Below are positions 35,415-43,866 of a stretch of 64,000 bases of DNA, in pieces. This DNA is from Clostridia bacterium (GTDB lineage: Bacteria; Bacillota; Clostridia; Oscillospirales; CAG-272). The stretch is taken from NCBI GenBank assembly GCA_017420755.1, contig JAFQOG010000009.1:1-64000 (forward strand), read 5' to 3'. The notes under the pieces are model-generated. The model ran no database searches and had not been told where the DNA came from. It saw nothing but the letters and a program-made list of their open reading frames with translations. The translations under genes and the position numbers were made by a program. Positions within the stretch are counted from its first letter, which is position 1. Each line of letters starts with the position of its first letter.

Positions 35415-35939
35415 ATGAAAATGAATTTTACCGCAAGACAAATGAAGGTTTTTGACTCGGTTAAGGAAACTGCTGAAAAGAAGCTTGCAAAATTCAACAA
35501 GTTCTTTGACGAAAACGCAGAGATGGATATCACGTTCTCAATGCCAAACGGACAAGAAATGGTTGAAATCACCATTCGCTCCCAAGGAATGGTATTCCGT
35601 GCTGAAGATGCGCAAGATACCTTTGCCACAGCAATTGACTCCGCAACCGAGGCTCTTGAAAGACAAATAAGAAAGAATAAAACACGTCTTCAAAAGAAAA
35701 TCAAAGAGGACGCCTTTGCAATTATAGATGAAGATTTAAATGAAGATTACGAGGAGGAGTACATTCAAAACGTAAGAACGAAAACATTCTCATTCAAGCC
35801 AATGAGCGTTGAGGAAGCTATTTTGCAGATGAATATGCTCGGACACGATTTCTATGTTTTTAAAGACTGCGACTCACTTGAAACCTGCGTTGTATATAGG
35901 CGCAAAAGAGGCGGCTACGGCTTAATCGTTCCAGAATGA
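35415..35939 (+). CDS. hpf: Ribosome hibernation promoting factor, long form
   Basis: A 174-residue protein. Residues 1-100 form the ribosome-binding S30AE (YfiA) domain. A charged linker leads to the C-terminal dimerisation domain from about 118 (KTFSFKPMSVEEAILQMNM, ending GGYGLIVPE). The long form dimerises 70S ribosomes into inactive 100S particles in stationary phase. The ATG follows GAGGTG by 6 bp. It is monocistronic with a terminator. Confidence 0.93.
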   Translation: MKMNFTARQMKVFDSVKETAEKKLAKFNKFFDENAEMDITFSMPNGQEMVEITIRSQGMVFRAEDAQDTFATAIDSATEALERQIRKNKTRLQKKIKEDAFAIIDEDLNEDYEEEYIQNVRTKTFSFKPMSVEEAILQMNMLGHDFYVFKDCDSLETCVVYRRKRGGYGLIVPE

Positions 35940-35948
35940 TTTATTAAA

Positions 35949-35979
35949 ATTGGGCAGACTTAACGGTCTGCCCTTTTAT
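35949..35979 (+). terminator. Terminator of hpf
   Basis: GGGCAGAC and GTCTGCCC pair around TTAACG and are followed by TTTT. Confidence 0.85.
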
Positions 35980-35987
35980 ATTTTTAT

Positions 35988-36015
35988 TGAATTTGAATCT
36001 ATATTATGGTAATAT
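35988..36015 (+). promoter_or_regulatory. Promoter of the deo salvage operon
   Basis: TTGAAT (35988-35993), 16 bp, TAATAT (36010-36015), with extended -10 TGG. An overlapping TATAAT at 36013-36018 is the alternative -10. Confidence 0.5.
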
Positions 36016-36048
36016 AATATTATAAGATATCTTTTGCGAGGTGTTAAT

Positions 36049-36726
36049 ATGGATATTAAAAAAATACTGTCTTGCGTTGACCACACTTATCTTAAACAGG
36101 ATGCAACGTGGAACGAAATAAAAAGAACCTGTGATGAAGGAATTAAATATCAAACGGCGTCCGTCTGCATCCCACCCTCTTTTGTGAAAGTGGCAAAGGA
36201 ATATGTTGGAAGTGAGCTGAAAATATGCACGGTTACAGGCTTCCCTAATGGATATTCAACAGTGAGAGCCAAATGCTTCGAATCACAAGAGGCTGTATTA
36301 AATGGTGCTGATGAGATTGACACCGTTATCAATATTGGTGACTTAAAAAGCGCGAGCTACGATAAAATTTTAAGCGATTTAAAGGATATAAAAGCCGCAT
36401 GCGAGGGGCGAATTTTAAAGATTATTATTGAAACCTGTCTCCTTTCTGATTATGAAAAGCAAAGGATGTGCGAGCTTGTTAGTCTGTCTGGTGCTGATTT
36501 TATTAAAACCTCAACTGGCTTTAGCACGGCTGGCGCGACAAAGGAAGATATAATTTTGTTCAAAAAGCATGTTGCTCCTCACGTTAAAATAAAGGCAGCA
36601 GGTGGAATTTCATCGCTTGATGATGCGATAGAATTCTTAAATCTTGGTGCTTCTCGCTTAGGCACCAGCAGAATTGTGAAAATTGTAGAAAAGGATGGTT
36701 TAAACAATGGCGACTCCTCATATTAA
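36049..36726 (+). CDS. deoC: Deoxyribose-phosphate aldolase
   Basis: A 225-residue enzyme cleaving 2-deoxyribose 5-phosphate to glyceraldehyde 3-phosphate and acetaldehyde. The start is the ATG at 36049 behind GAGGTG. The motif VDHTYLKQDAT opens the barrel, the Schiff-base lysine lies in DFIKTSTGFS near residue 153, and VKIKAAGGIS follows near 180. First gene of deoC-deoD-deoB-cdd-pdp; its last 20 bp overlap deoD. Confidence 0.95.
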   Translation: MDIKKILSCVDHTYLKQDATWNEIKRTCDEGIKYQTASVCIPPSFVKVAKEYVGSELKICTVTGFPNGYSTVRAKCFESQEAVLNGADEIDTVINIGDLKSASYDKILSDLKDIKAACEGRILKIIIETCLLSDYEKQRMCELVSLSGADFIKTSTGFSTAGATKEDIILFKKHVAPHVKIKAAGGISSLDDAIEFLNLGASRLGTSRIVKIVEKDGLNNGDSSY

Positions 36727-37426
36727 TGCAGAAAACGGCGCATTTGCAAAGACGGTTTTAATGCCTGGCGACCCTTTACGTGCCAAGTTCATTGCTGAAA
36801 ACTTTTTAGAAAATGCTACCCTTGTAAACAATGTACGTGGAATTCAAGGCTACACCGGCACATATAAGGGTGTTCCTGTTAGCGTTATGGCAAGTGGAAT
36901 GGGAATGCCATCAATTGGTATTTATTCTTATGAATTATTCTCTTTCTATGGCGTTGAAAATATTATAAGAGTCGGCTCAGCGGGTGGAATGCAGGAAAAT
37001 GTAAATGTGCGCGATATTGTAATCGGCATGGGCGCTTGCACAAACTCAAATTTTGCTATGCAATACGCACTTGAGGGCACATTTGCTCCTATTGCAAGCT
37101 ACAAAATTCTTGCTACCTGTGTCGATAAAGCGAAGGAAATGAATCTAAATTACCACGTTGGCAATATTCTTTCAAGTGACACATTTTACAGTGATCTTGA
37201 TATGTCAAGAAGGGGCGAATCCCCTTGGCATAAGATGGGCGTTTTGGCTGTTGAGATGGAGGCTGCTGCTCTATATATGACAGCATCAAGACTTGGCAAA
37301 AATGCTTTGGCAATTTGTACAGTTTCCGACCATTTACTAACTGGTGAAGCCACCAGCAGTGAGGAAAGACAAAAAACCTTTACGGATATGATGAAGTTAG
37401 CGCTCGAGGTTGCAATCAATATATGA
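36707..37426 (+). CDS. deoD: Purine-nucleoside phosphorylase, DeoD type
   Basis: A 239-residue hexameric-type phosphorylase releasing purine base and (deoxy)ribose 1-phosphate. Motifs are MPGDPLRAKFIA for phosphate, VRGIQGYTG, RVGSAGG, and EMEAAALY for nucleoside binding. The short DeoD family length and SDHLLTG near the C-terminus set it apart from trimeric PNP. It overlaps deoC by 20 bp and deoB by 4 bp (ATGA). Confidence 0.95.
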   Translation: MATPHINAENGAFAKTVLMPGDPLRAKFIAENFLENATLVNNVRGIQGYTGTYKGVPVSVMASGMGMPSIGIYSYELFSFYGVENIIRVGSAGGMQENVNVRDIVIGMGACTNSNFAMQYALEGTFAPIASYKILATCVDKAKEMNLNYHVGNILSSDTFYSDLDMSRRGESPWHKMGVLAVEMEAAALYMTASRLGKNALAICTVSDHLLTGEATSSEERQKTFTDMMKLALEVAINI

Positions 37427-38592
37427 AACGAGTATTTTTAATTGTACTTGATAGCTTTGGCATAGGCGCGTTGCCCGACGCAAACCTTTTCGGTGATGAT
37501 GGCGCTAACACCTTAAAAAGCATTTCAAAATCTCCACATTTCTATATTCCTAATCTTATTAAATGTGGGATTGGCAACATTGACGGAGTAGACTTTTTAG
37601 AAAAAACGGACACTCCCCTTGGTTTTTTTGGAAAATGTGCTGAGCTTTCCAAAGGAAAGGACACAACCGTTGGACACTGGGAGATAGCAGGTGTTATTTC
37701 TGAAAATCCTATGCCGACATTTCCAAACGGATTTGATGATGAAATAATCAAGGAGTTTCAAAAAAGAACTGGCAAGCGTGTTATTTGTAATAAGCCTTAT
37801 TCTGGCACAGAGGTTATAAAGGACTTTGGGCGCGAGCATCAAAAGACTGGAGATTTGATAATTTACACCTCGGCTGACAGTGTTTTCCAAATTGCGGCAC
37901 ATACTGATGTTGTTCCTCTTGAAGAGCTATATAAATACTGTGAGATTGCAAGAGAAATGCTTGTTGGCGAGTGGGGTGTTGGCAGAGTCATAGCAAGACC
38001 CTTTGAGGGTGAATATCCAAATTATGTAAGAAGCGCAAAAAGACGTGATTTTTCTCTATCCCCTGTCGATAAAACCGTCCTTGATGCGCTAAAAGAACGC
38101 GGTTATGATGTTATTTCTGTTGGAAAAATCAATGATATTTTTGCGGGTGCTGGCATAACCGAAAAATATAAAACCAGCTCAAATTTAGAGGGAATCAACA
38201 CAACCATTTCTCTTATGGAAAAGGATTTTTCCGGCCTATGTTTTACAAATCTTGTGGATTTTGATATGGTGTATGGTCATAGAAACGATACTAACGGATA
38301 TGCAAATGCGATTTCCGAATTTGATAGCTATCTACCAAAGATTATAAATGGGCTAAAGGATGATGATATTCTAATTATCACAGCAGATCACGGATGCGAT
38401 CCCGGTGATATTAGCACTGACCACACAAGAGAATATGTACCTTTATTTATACTTGGCAATGATATCAAGCCAAAGAACCTTGGCACTCAGCCGACATATG
38501 CATTTGTAGCAAAAGCTATAAGTGATTATTTTAACTTGGATTATAATCCAAAATCCTTTGAATATTTATTAGGAGACGAAAATGAAAATTGA
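37423..38592 (+). CDS. deoB: Phosphopentomutase
   Basis: A 389-residue member of the alkaline-phosphatase superfamily with two metal sites. DSFGIGALPDA carries the first metal aspartate near residue 10. KDTTVGHWE near residue 85 carries the phosphorylated threonine. DHGCDPG near residue 325 and TDHTREYVPLF supply metal ligands. It converts (deoxy)ribose 1-phosphate from deoD and pdp to the 5-phosphate used by deoC. Confidence 0.95.
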   Translation: MKRVFLIVLDSFGIGALPDANLFGDDGANTLKSISKSPHFYIPNLIKCGIGNIDGVDFLEKTDTPLGFFGKCAELSKGKDTTVGHWEIAGVISENPMPTFPNGFDDEIIKEFQKRTGKRVICNKPYSGTEVIKDFGREHQKTGDLIIYTSADSVFQIAAHTDVVPLEELYKYCEIAREMLVGEWGVGRVIARPFEGEYPNYVRSAKRRDFSLSPVDKTVLDALKERGYDVISVGKINDIFAGAGITEKYKTSSNLEGINTTISLMEKDFSGLCFTNLVDFDMVYGHRNDTNGYANAISEFDSYLPKIINGLKDDDILIITADHGCDPGDISTDHTREYVPLFILGNDIKPKNLGTQPTYAFVAKAISDYFNLDYNPKSFEYLLGDENEN

Positions 38593-38992
38593 CTATGCTG
38601 ATTTAGTAAAAAAAGCAACCTACGCAAGAGTTAGTGCATATGCACCATATTCGAAATATAAGGTAGGTGCTGCACTTATTTGTGGAGATGGAACCATCTA
38701 TAAGGGTGCTAACATTGAAAATAGCGCGTATTCAGAATCTGTTTGCGCTGAAAGAGTTGCATTTTATCACGCAATTACAAAGGGTGGCAACCGTGATTTT
38801 AAGGCTATTGCAATTGTTGGTGCCAAGGATGACATTTGCGAATACGCTTTTCCCTGTGGCTCATGCCGACAGGTAATGAGTGAATTTTGCGATGAGAATT
38901 TTAAAATCGTTCTATATAATGGCAAGGAGATTAAAACCTATACCTTAAAGAAGCTTTTTCCCGAAGCCTTTACCAAAAACAACATAAAATAA
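38582..38992 (+). CDS. cdd: Cytidine deaminase
   Basis: A 136-residue tetrameric-type enzyme deaminating cytidine and deoxycytidine. Zinc is held by Cys of VCAERVAF and the two Cys of PCGSCRQ; the Glu of CAE is the proton shuttle. YSKYKVGAAL and GANIENSAY are the family substrate motifs. Its start lies inside the last codons of deoB behind TAGGAG. Confidence 0.95.
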   Translation: MKIDYADLVKKATYARVSAYAPYSKYKVGAALICGDGTIYKGANIENSAYSESVCAERVAFYHAITKGGNRDFKAIAIVGAKDDICEYAFPCGSCRQVMSEFCDENFKIVLYNGKEIKTYTLKKLFPEAFTKNNIK

Positions 38993-39023
38993 CCCCAAAA
39001 ATCATACACAGGGTGAGGATTTT

Positions 39024-40325
39024 ATGAGAATTTACGATATTATTGATAAAAAACGTCATGGTGATTGCCTTAGCCAAGAGGAAATAGATTTTGTTATTTC
39101 CTCATATATGTCGGGCAATGCACAGGACTATCAAATTTCAGCGCTTTTAATGGCAATTTGCATAAATTCTATGAATGAAGCTGAAACAAGTGCTCTAACC
39201 AAGGCTATGGTGAATTCTGGCGAGGTGCTTGACTTATCCTTATTAGGAGAGAAAACAGTTGACAAGCACAGCACGGGTGGAATTGGAGACAAAACGACCT
39301 TGATAGTTGCGCCAATAGCCGCCAGTCTAGGCTGTACAGTTGCAAAAATGTCAGGACGCGGGCTTGGCTTTACCGGTGGCACGGTTGACAAGCTTGAATC
39401 AATCGACAATTTTAAAACAGAGCTTTCAATTGATGAGTTTTATAAGCAAGCAAATGATATAGGGATTGTTGTAGTTGGGCAAAGCGCCAATCTAACCCCT
39501 GCTGACAAAAAGCTCTATGCTTTGCGCGATGTTACCGCAACAATTGATTCTATCCCTTTAATTGCCTCAAGCATCATGTCAAAAAAGATAGCGTCCGGCT
39601 CAAAATCAATTGTACTTGATGTTAAGTACGGCTCTGGCGCTTTTATGAAAACACCAGAGGACGCTGAAAAATTAGCAGAGGCTATGATTAAAATCGGCAA
39701 GGATTTTGGAAGACGTGTTACAGCTGTAATCACTGATATGAACGCACCACTTGGCACATGCATTGGAAACAGCTTGGAGGTTTGGGAGGCAATTGAAGCA
39801 CTATCAGGCAGAGGCGAAGAAAACCTTATAAGGCTTTGCTCGGCAGTTAGCGCTTGCATGGTTTCTTCAGCCTTAGGTGTTGATATGGAAGAGGCCGAAT
39901 CCATGGTTGAATCCGCAATTTCCAGTGGCAAATCACTTGATAAATTTTACGAGTGGATAGAAAAGCAAGGCGGAGACGTGTCTAAAATTAAAGATACTTC
40001 TTCTCTTTTGAGTGCGAAATTCAAAAGGGATATTTATGCAAAAGAGGACGGATATATTTATAGCTTAGATGCACAAAAAATTGGAACTGCATCTATGATT
40101 TTAGGTGCAGGCAGAGTGAATAAGGACGACAAGATTGACCACCTTGCAGGTATCAAATTAAGCAAATCCTTGGGTGATTATGTAAATAAGGGTGACGTTT
40201 TGGCAACGATGTACACATCTAACGATGCTCTTTTTGATAGCGCCTCTTTAACTTTTGAGCAATCCATTTCATATAGTAAATGCAAGCCAAAAAAGAGCGA
40301 TTTAATTTATAAAGTTATAAAATAA
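39024..40325 (+). CDS. pdp: Pyrimidine-nucleoside (thymidine/uridine) phosphorylase
   Basis: A 433-residue enzyme cleaving thymidine, deoxyuridine and uridine with phosphate. The family signature is SGRGLGFTGGTVDKLESI near residue 110, and KHSTGGIGDKTTL near 80 forms the phosphate site. The gap from cdd is 31 bp. With deoD, deoB and deoC it completes conversion of nucleosides to glycolytic intermediates. No hairpin follows before spoVM, so some read-through into spoVM is possible. Confidence 0.94.
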   Translation: MRIYDIIDKKRHGDCLSQEEIDFVISSYMSGNAQDYQISALLMAICINSMNEAETSALTKAMVNSGEVLDLSLLGEKTVDKHSTGGIGDKTTLIVAPIAASLGCTVAKMSGRGLGFTGGTVDKLESIDNFKTELSIDEFYKQANDIGIVVVGQSANLTPADKKLYALRDVTATIDSIPLIASSIMSKKIASGSKSIVLDVKYGSGAFMKTPEDAEKLAEAMIKIGKDFGRRVTAVITDMNAPLGTCIGNSLEVWEAIEALSGRGEENLIRLCSAVSACMVSSALGVDMEEAESMVESAISSGKSLDKFYEWIEKQGGDVSKIKDTSSLLSAKFKRDIYAKEDGYIYSLDAQKIGTASMILGAGRVNKDDKIDHLAGIKLSKSLGDYVNKGDVLATMYTSNDALFDSASLTFEQSISYSKCKPKKSDLIYKVIK

Positions 40326-40351
40326 CACTTTTTTTGATCCTTCATAATATA
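40325..40351 (+). promoter_or_regulatory. Possible mother-cell sigma (sigma-E/K) promoter of spoVM
   Basis: The sequence AC, 16 bp, CATAATATA (40343-40351) matches the sigma-K consensus (AC, 16-17 bp, CATANNNTA); the sigma-E -10 is similar. In Bacillus spoVM is a mother-cell gene, which agrees. A short motif in AT-rich DNA can arise by chance. Confidence 0.4.
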
Positions 40352-40372
40352 TAGTAAACGGAGGATAGCCAA

Positions 40373-40447
40373 ATGAAAATTGTTGTTTTTAAATCGCCGA
40401 AATTTTTTGCACCATTTTTAAGAAAAATATTTAAAATATCCAAATAA
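40373..40447 (+). CDS. spoVM: Stage V sporulation protein M, 24 residues
   Basis: The tiny frame starts MKIVVFKSPKFF and ends RKIFKISK, with GGAGG (40360-40364) 8 bp before the ATG and TAA at 40445. It matches SpoVM in length (26 residues in Bacillus subtilis), in the N-terminal MK-x(3-4)-K-x-PKF pattern, in the proline-bearing amphipathic helix and in the basic C-terminus. SpoVM lies flat in the outer forespore membrane, recognises its positive curvature and anchors SpoIVA for coat assembly. It is placed between the deo operon and the converging alpha-galactosidase gene. Confidence 0.85.
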   Translation: MKIVVFKSPKFFAPFLRKIFKISK

Positions 40448-40473
40448 AAAAGGGAGCATTGCTCCCTCTTTTT
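40446..40473. terminator. Bidirectional terminator between spoVM and the alpha-galactosidase gene
   Basis: AAAAAAGGGAGC and GCTCCCTCTTTTT pair with a three-base loop. It overlaps both stop codons, those of spoVM and of the leftward gene. Confidence 0.85.
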
Positions 40474-42208
40474 AATTTAATTTGACCATGCCACAGCTTG
40501 GCACCGATATTTTCGAAACGCCCTTCTCTATTTTTCCTTTTTCCTTTAAAATACCAAAAATGTCGTAAGCTTCATAGCTTGACTCTTTTTCTGTTTCTAA
40601 ATAGATATAGCTTTTTCCTGTTGCGTTAAAGATGTAATTTGTAGTATCGCTGCTTGCCTTATCAACAATGCTTTGATAAAGAACAGAAACTGTTTCGCCA
40701 TTTTTTGTGCTCTTTGCACACGAGAAGTTGGCTTGAACGTCGAAATATTCCATTTCGCCCTTCAAGATTGTATCCCTGTGTGCGCGCCAAAAATCTAAAT
40801 AATTTTTAAGAATTTTTTTGTGGTCGCTTGTTATGTTATCGAAACGAATAGATATTTGAGGAACCGAGAACATTGTGGCAAGGAGCTGATATGCAACCGC
40901 CTCGTTTTTTTCGTCCTTATTCCACATCATCATATCGCTATGAATAATTCCGTCCTGTGAAATGCGCATGGTGAGTGAATGACTGCGATTTACATATGGG
41001 TCGGCTGGGCAATCCCCGACTCTAAACATATTGCCGTATTGTCCGATAACCGGACCTGTATAGCCTTGACGGAATTCAATTAAAAATTCTGGGTTTATTG
41101 ATTTTAACTTTTGGCTAACCTCTAAAAGAAGCATTTCAACGGCATCCTCAACGGATGATGTATCCATTTTATCGTACTCAGTTGAGCTCATTTCTTCAAG
41201 ATAAAAGCTATCTATAAAGTCAAGCTTTAATCCATCAATACCATATTTTTTTACAAACTCAACATACTTGTCAGATATAAAATCTCTAACCTCCTTAAAT
41301 CGAGGATCTAAAATCATTGCATCCATAGGTCCGCGTTTTCTTAAATACATACCCTTGAAGCGCTCAAAATTTTTGCTATAATATCCAACGAATGGGACTG
41401 AAAACCAGAGCATAAACTTCATATCAAGTGCATGTATTCTATCGACGAAATTTTTCATATCTGGGATTTTTGTTGTGCAAACCTCCCAATCTCCACAATA
41501 TCCATAGCCACGAGAATTGTCATCGGTCTGCCAACCGTCGTCAACTATAACAGTATCCATTCCGCATTCCTTTGCTATTTTACATTCATAAACAATTTCA
41601 TCTGGAATTGTTCTTTGATGGAAGCTATACCAAGTTGAATAAAGGGGTGCGCTTGCATACTCCGGCTCATATGATGGAGTGTACCCAAGCTCACGCCACC
41701 AAGCCTTTGTCGATTCTACTGCCTTATAAAATGGCACTTTCCTTTTATCAAGACGAATCTTGACTGAATATTTTTCCATTATTGAGGTTCTTTCAGGGAA
41801 GAAAATAAGCTCGTATAGAAGTCGTCCGTTTTCCTCAACAACACCAGCCTTAATTTTTATTGCATTTTTCGCATCTGAAAGTGAAATTGTTAATGCGTTT
41901 GTGTTGTCAAAGCCATAAAGCGAAGCCACCGGCATACCATTTGTCAGCTTACAAATTGCCTCTCTTTTGCACCAATCTGGTGTTATATTAGGGTCAAAAT
42001 GATGCTTTGGCGACCAAAATCCGAAGGTATCTATTTGGTCAAGCTCCCACGATATTTTATACTCAGTTGGATAAGTTTTTCCACCAAAATCAAGCTCCAA
42101 TAAAAACTCTGAAATCTCACCATCTGAAAGCCTTTTTATTGACTCGCCTTTGAGATTGTTTTGGGTTTCGGTTGAAAAATTTATCCATTCAAAATCAAAG
42201 TTAGACAT
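40472..42208 (-). CDS. Alpha-galactosidase, GH36-type (melibiase)
   Basis: A 578-residue enzyme hydrolysing terminal alpha-1,6-galactose. The start is the ATG at 42208, 5 bp after AGGAG; an in-frame GTG two codons earlier is less likely. The barrel carries VIVDDGWQTDD near residue 223, the nucleophile aspartate in LKLDFIDSF near 327, and the acid-base aspartate in RVGDCPADP near 395. It lacks a signal peptide, so it is cytoplasmic and acts on imported oligosaccharides. It is shorter than the 700-residue GH36 enzymes because the N-terminal sandwich is reduced. A terminator stands between it and the upstream gene; its promoter is not obvious. Confidence 0.85.
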   Translation of the reverse strand: MSNFDFEWINFSTETQNNLKGESIKRLSDGEISEFLLELDFGGKTYPTEYKISWELDQIDTFGFWSPKHHFDPNITPDWCKREAICKLTNGMPVASLYGFDNTNALTISLSDAKNAIKIKAGVVEENGRLLYELIFFPERTSIMEKYSVKIRLDKRKVPFYKAVESTKAWWRELGYTPSYEPEYASAPLYSTWYSFHQRTIPDEIVYECKIAKECGMDTVIVDDGWQTDDNSRGYGYCGDWEVCTTKIPDMKNFVDRIHALDMKFMLWFSVPFVGYYSKNFERFKGMYLRKRGPMDAMILDPRFKEVRDFISDKYVEFVKKYGIDGLKLDFIDSFYLEEMSSTEYDKMDTSSVEDAVEMLLLEVSQKLKSINPEFLIEFRQGYTGPVIGQYGNMFRVGDCPADPYVNRSHSLTMRISQDGIIHSDMMMWNKDEKNEAVAYQLLATMFSVPQISIRFDNITSDHKKILKNYLDFWRAHRDTILKGEMEYFDVQANFSCAKSTKNGETVSVLYQSIVDKASSDTTNYIFNATGKSYIYLETEKESSYEAYDIFGILKEKGKIEKGVSKISVPSCGMVKLN

Positions 42209-42224
42209 AAACACTCCTATCTAT

Positions 42225-42249
42225 AAAAAGCCTCTTTCGAGGCTTTTTT
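42225..42249 (-). terminator. Terminator of the yicC-to-PHP superoperon
   Basis: AAAAAGCCTC and GAGGCTTTTT pair around TTTC. It lies immediately after the stop codon of the PHP gene and before the alpha-galactosidase gene. Confidence 0.85.
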
Positions 42250-42916
42250 ATTCACCTTTAATTAATGTGTAATTTCCACTTTTAAGTGTTTGTACAAGGC
42301 TTTGCATATCAAGAATTTCATTCTCTGTTAAAATGCCAGCGTTTGCAGGAACGTGATTATAGTGAAAATCAGTGCCCGAGGTTTTAATCAAGCCAAATTT
42401 GTCAGCCCACGCCTCTGCTATTTCATTTCGCGAATCGTGACCCATATGTCCATTAAAAACCTCAACACCATCTAAAAAATCGGGGCGCACAACAGTCATA
42501 GAGTTTCTGAATGGATGCGCTTGAATAAAAAGAAGACCGTTTTCGCGCGCAAGCTTAGAAAAGCTTTCTGGATTCATATCATAAAGAGGAGCGTTATTTC
42601 TTAAGAATTCCTCAGTAATACCAAAAACTAAATAGTCATTGATGTTTTCTGTGAAGCGAAGCTCCATTCCAAGTAAAACTGTTAGTTTTCCCTCTGCATC
42701 CCTTTTTAAATCATTATATCCCTTTAGATAGGCAGTTACAAAGTCATCATAGCTGTCTTCACACTTGTGAAATCTTTGGGTGCCTTTGTTGAAGTGGTTG
42801 GATAAAACGAGAGTCGTATAACCAGCACTTGTAAATTTTTCTATAATTTCTTCATTTGAAACGCTTGCACATTCACTAACGCTTTTCGAATGGCAATGAA
42901 GCTCTGTCTTAAACAT
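42248..42916 (-). CDS. PHP-domain phosphoesterase
   Basis: A 222-residue protein with the PHP metal motif ELHCHSKSVSECASVS at the N-terminus and further ligands in LSNHFNKG near residue 40, QAHPFR near 135 and GTDFHYNH near 193. The family includes histidinol phosphatases, RNA/AMP phosphoesterases and polymerase-associated exonucleases, and the substrate cannot be chosen from sequence. It is the last gene of the superoperon, where rpe and thiN often sit in other Firmicutes. Confidence 0.82.
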   Translation of the reverse strand: MFKTELHCHSKSVSECASVSNEEIIEKFTSAGYTTLVLSNHFNKGTQRFHKCEDSYDDFVTAYLKGYNDLKRDAEGKLTVLLGMELRFTENINDYLVFGITEEFLRNNAPLYDMNPESFSKLARENGLLFIQAHPFRNSMTVVRPDFLDGVEVFNGHMGHDSRNEIAEAWADKFGLIKTSGTDFHYNHVPANAGILTENEILDMQSLVQTLKSGNYTLIKGE

Positions 42917-42928
42917 ATTTTTCTCCGA

Positions 42929-43861
42929 TTATTTCCATTTTGGTTTGTTTTTTAGTGTTGTATATAATTCAACATAGCTATCGTGTCTTGACTTTATAAT
43001 CTCTCCACAGTCAACGAGCCTCAAAAGCTCACAACCGTCCTCCTTTGTATGAGAGCATTTAGTGTATTTACACTTGCCAGTCACGTCCTGAAAATCTCTA
43101 AAGGTATCAAAGAGGTCCTCAAGAGAAAAGAAATCAAATCTTTCAAAATCAAGTAGCGAAAAGCCAGGGGTGTCAGCTAAATATCCATTAAAGCCCTCGC
43201 CTAAAAGGTCCTTTAGTGGAAAAAGCTCAGTATGACGGGTTGTGTTTTTACCACGCTCAATTTTCTCACTTAAATCCCCCGTTTTTAAGGAAAGTGTCGG
43301 GAAAAGTGCGTTCATTAGGGTGCTTTTGCCTGCACCTGATGCCCCAGCAAATGCGCAAACGGGCGCGTTTTCCCTTGTAATTTCCTTTAGAAAATCATAA
43401 ACCTCACTAACACCCTCATTTTCATATGACGAGGTCAAAAATGTACTGAATCCACTTTTTTTGTATATTGAATAAATTTCCTCGGCGAACTCGCTATCAA
43501 GGTCGGATTTTGATACAATAATCACAGGCTCAATTTTATTATATTCCGCGATTGCAATCATTTTATCGACAATAAACAAGGATGGTGCCGGCTTTTTTGA
43601 TGAAATAACAACAAAAATATAATCAAGATTAGATAGAGGTGGTCTTATGAGCGAGTTTTTTCTTTCAAGGATTTTCTTGCAGAAAAATTCGCCGTCTGAA
43701 ACGCACTCTATTTCAACCCTATCTCCTGCCAAAAGAAGTGTCTTTTCGTAACGAAACGAGCCACGTCCTCTAACGTTTATTGTTTTTTGACCATTATATT
43801 CCGAGTCAAGCATAACTGTATATAGTCCGCCAACTCCTTTTATAACTGTTCCTTGAATCAT
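42929..43861 (-). CDS. rsgA: Ribosome small-subunit GTPase RsgA
   Basis: A 310-residue circularly permuted GTPase that matures the 30S subunit. An N-terminal OB fold is followed by the G4 motif VSKSD near residue 113, then P-loop GASGAGKSTLMN near 180 and DTPGF near 222. The C-terminal zinc finger is CKYTKCSHTKEDGC near 276. It starts 5 bp after the kinase gene, the conserved prpC-prkC-rsgA order. Confidence 0.95.
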   Translation of the reverse strand: MIQGTVIKGVGGLYTVMLDSEYNGQKTINVRGRGSFRYEKTLLLAGDRVEIECVSDGEFFCKKILERKNSLIRPPLSNLDYIFVVISSKKPAPSLFIVDKMIAIAEYNKIEPVIIVSKSDLDSEFAEEIYSIYKKSGFSTFLTSSYENEGVSEVYDFLKEITRENAPVCAFAGASGAGKSTLMNALFPTLSLKTGDLSEKIERGKNTTRHTELFPLKDLLGEGFNGYLADTPGFSLLDFERFDFFSLEDLFDTFRDFQDVTGKCKYTKCSHTKEDGCELLRLVDCGEIIKSRHDSYVELYTTLKNKPKWK

Positions 43862-43866
43862 CTATT

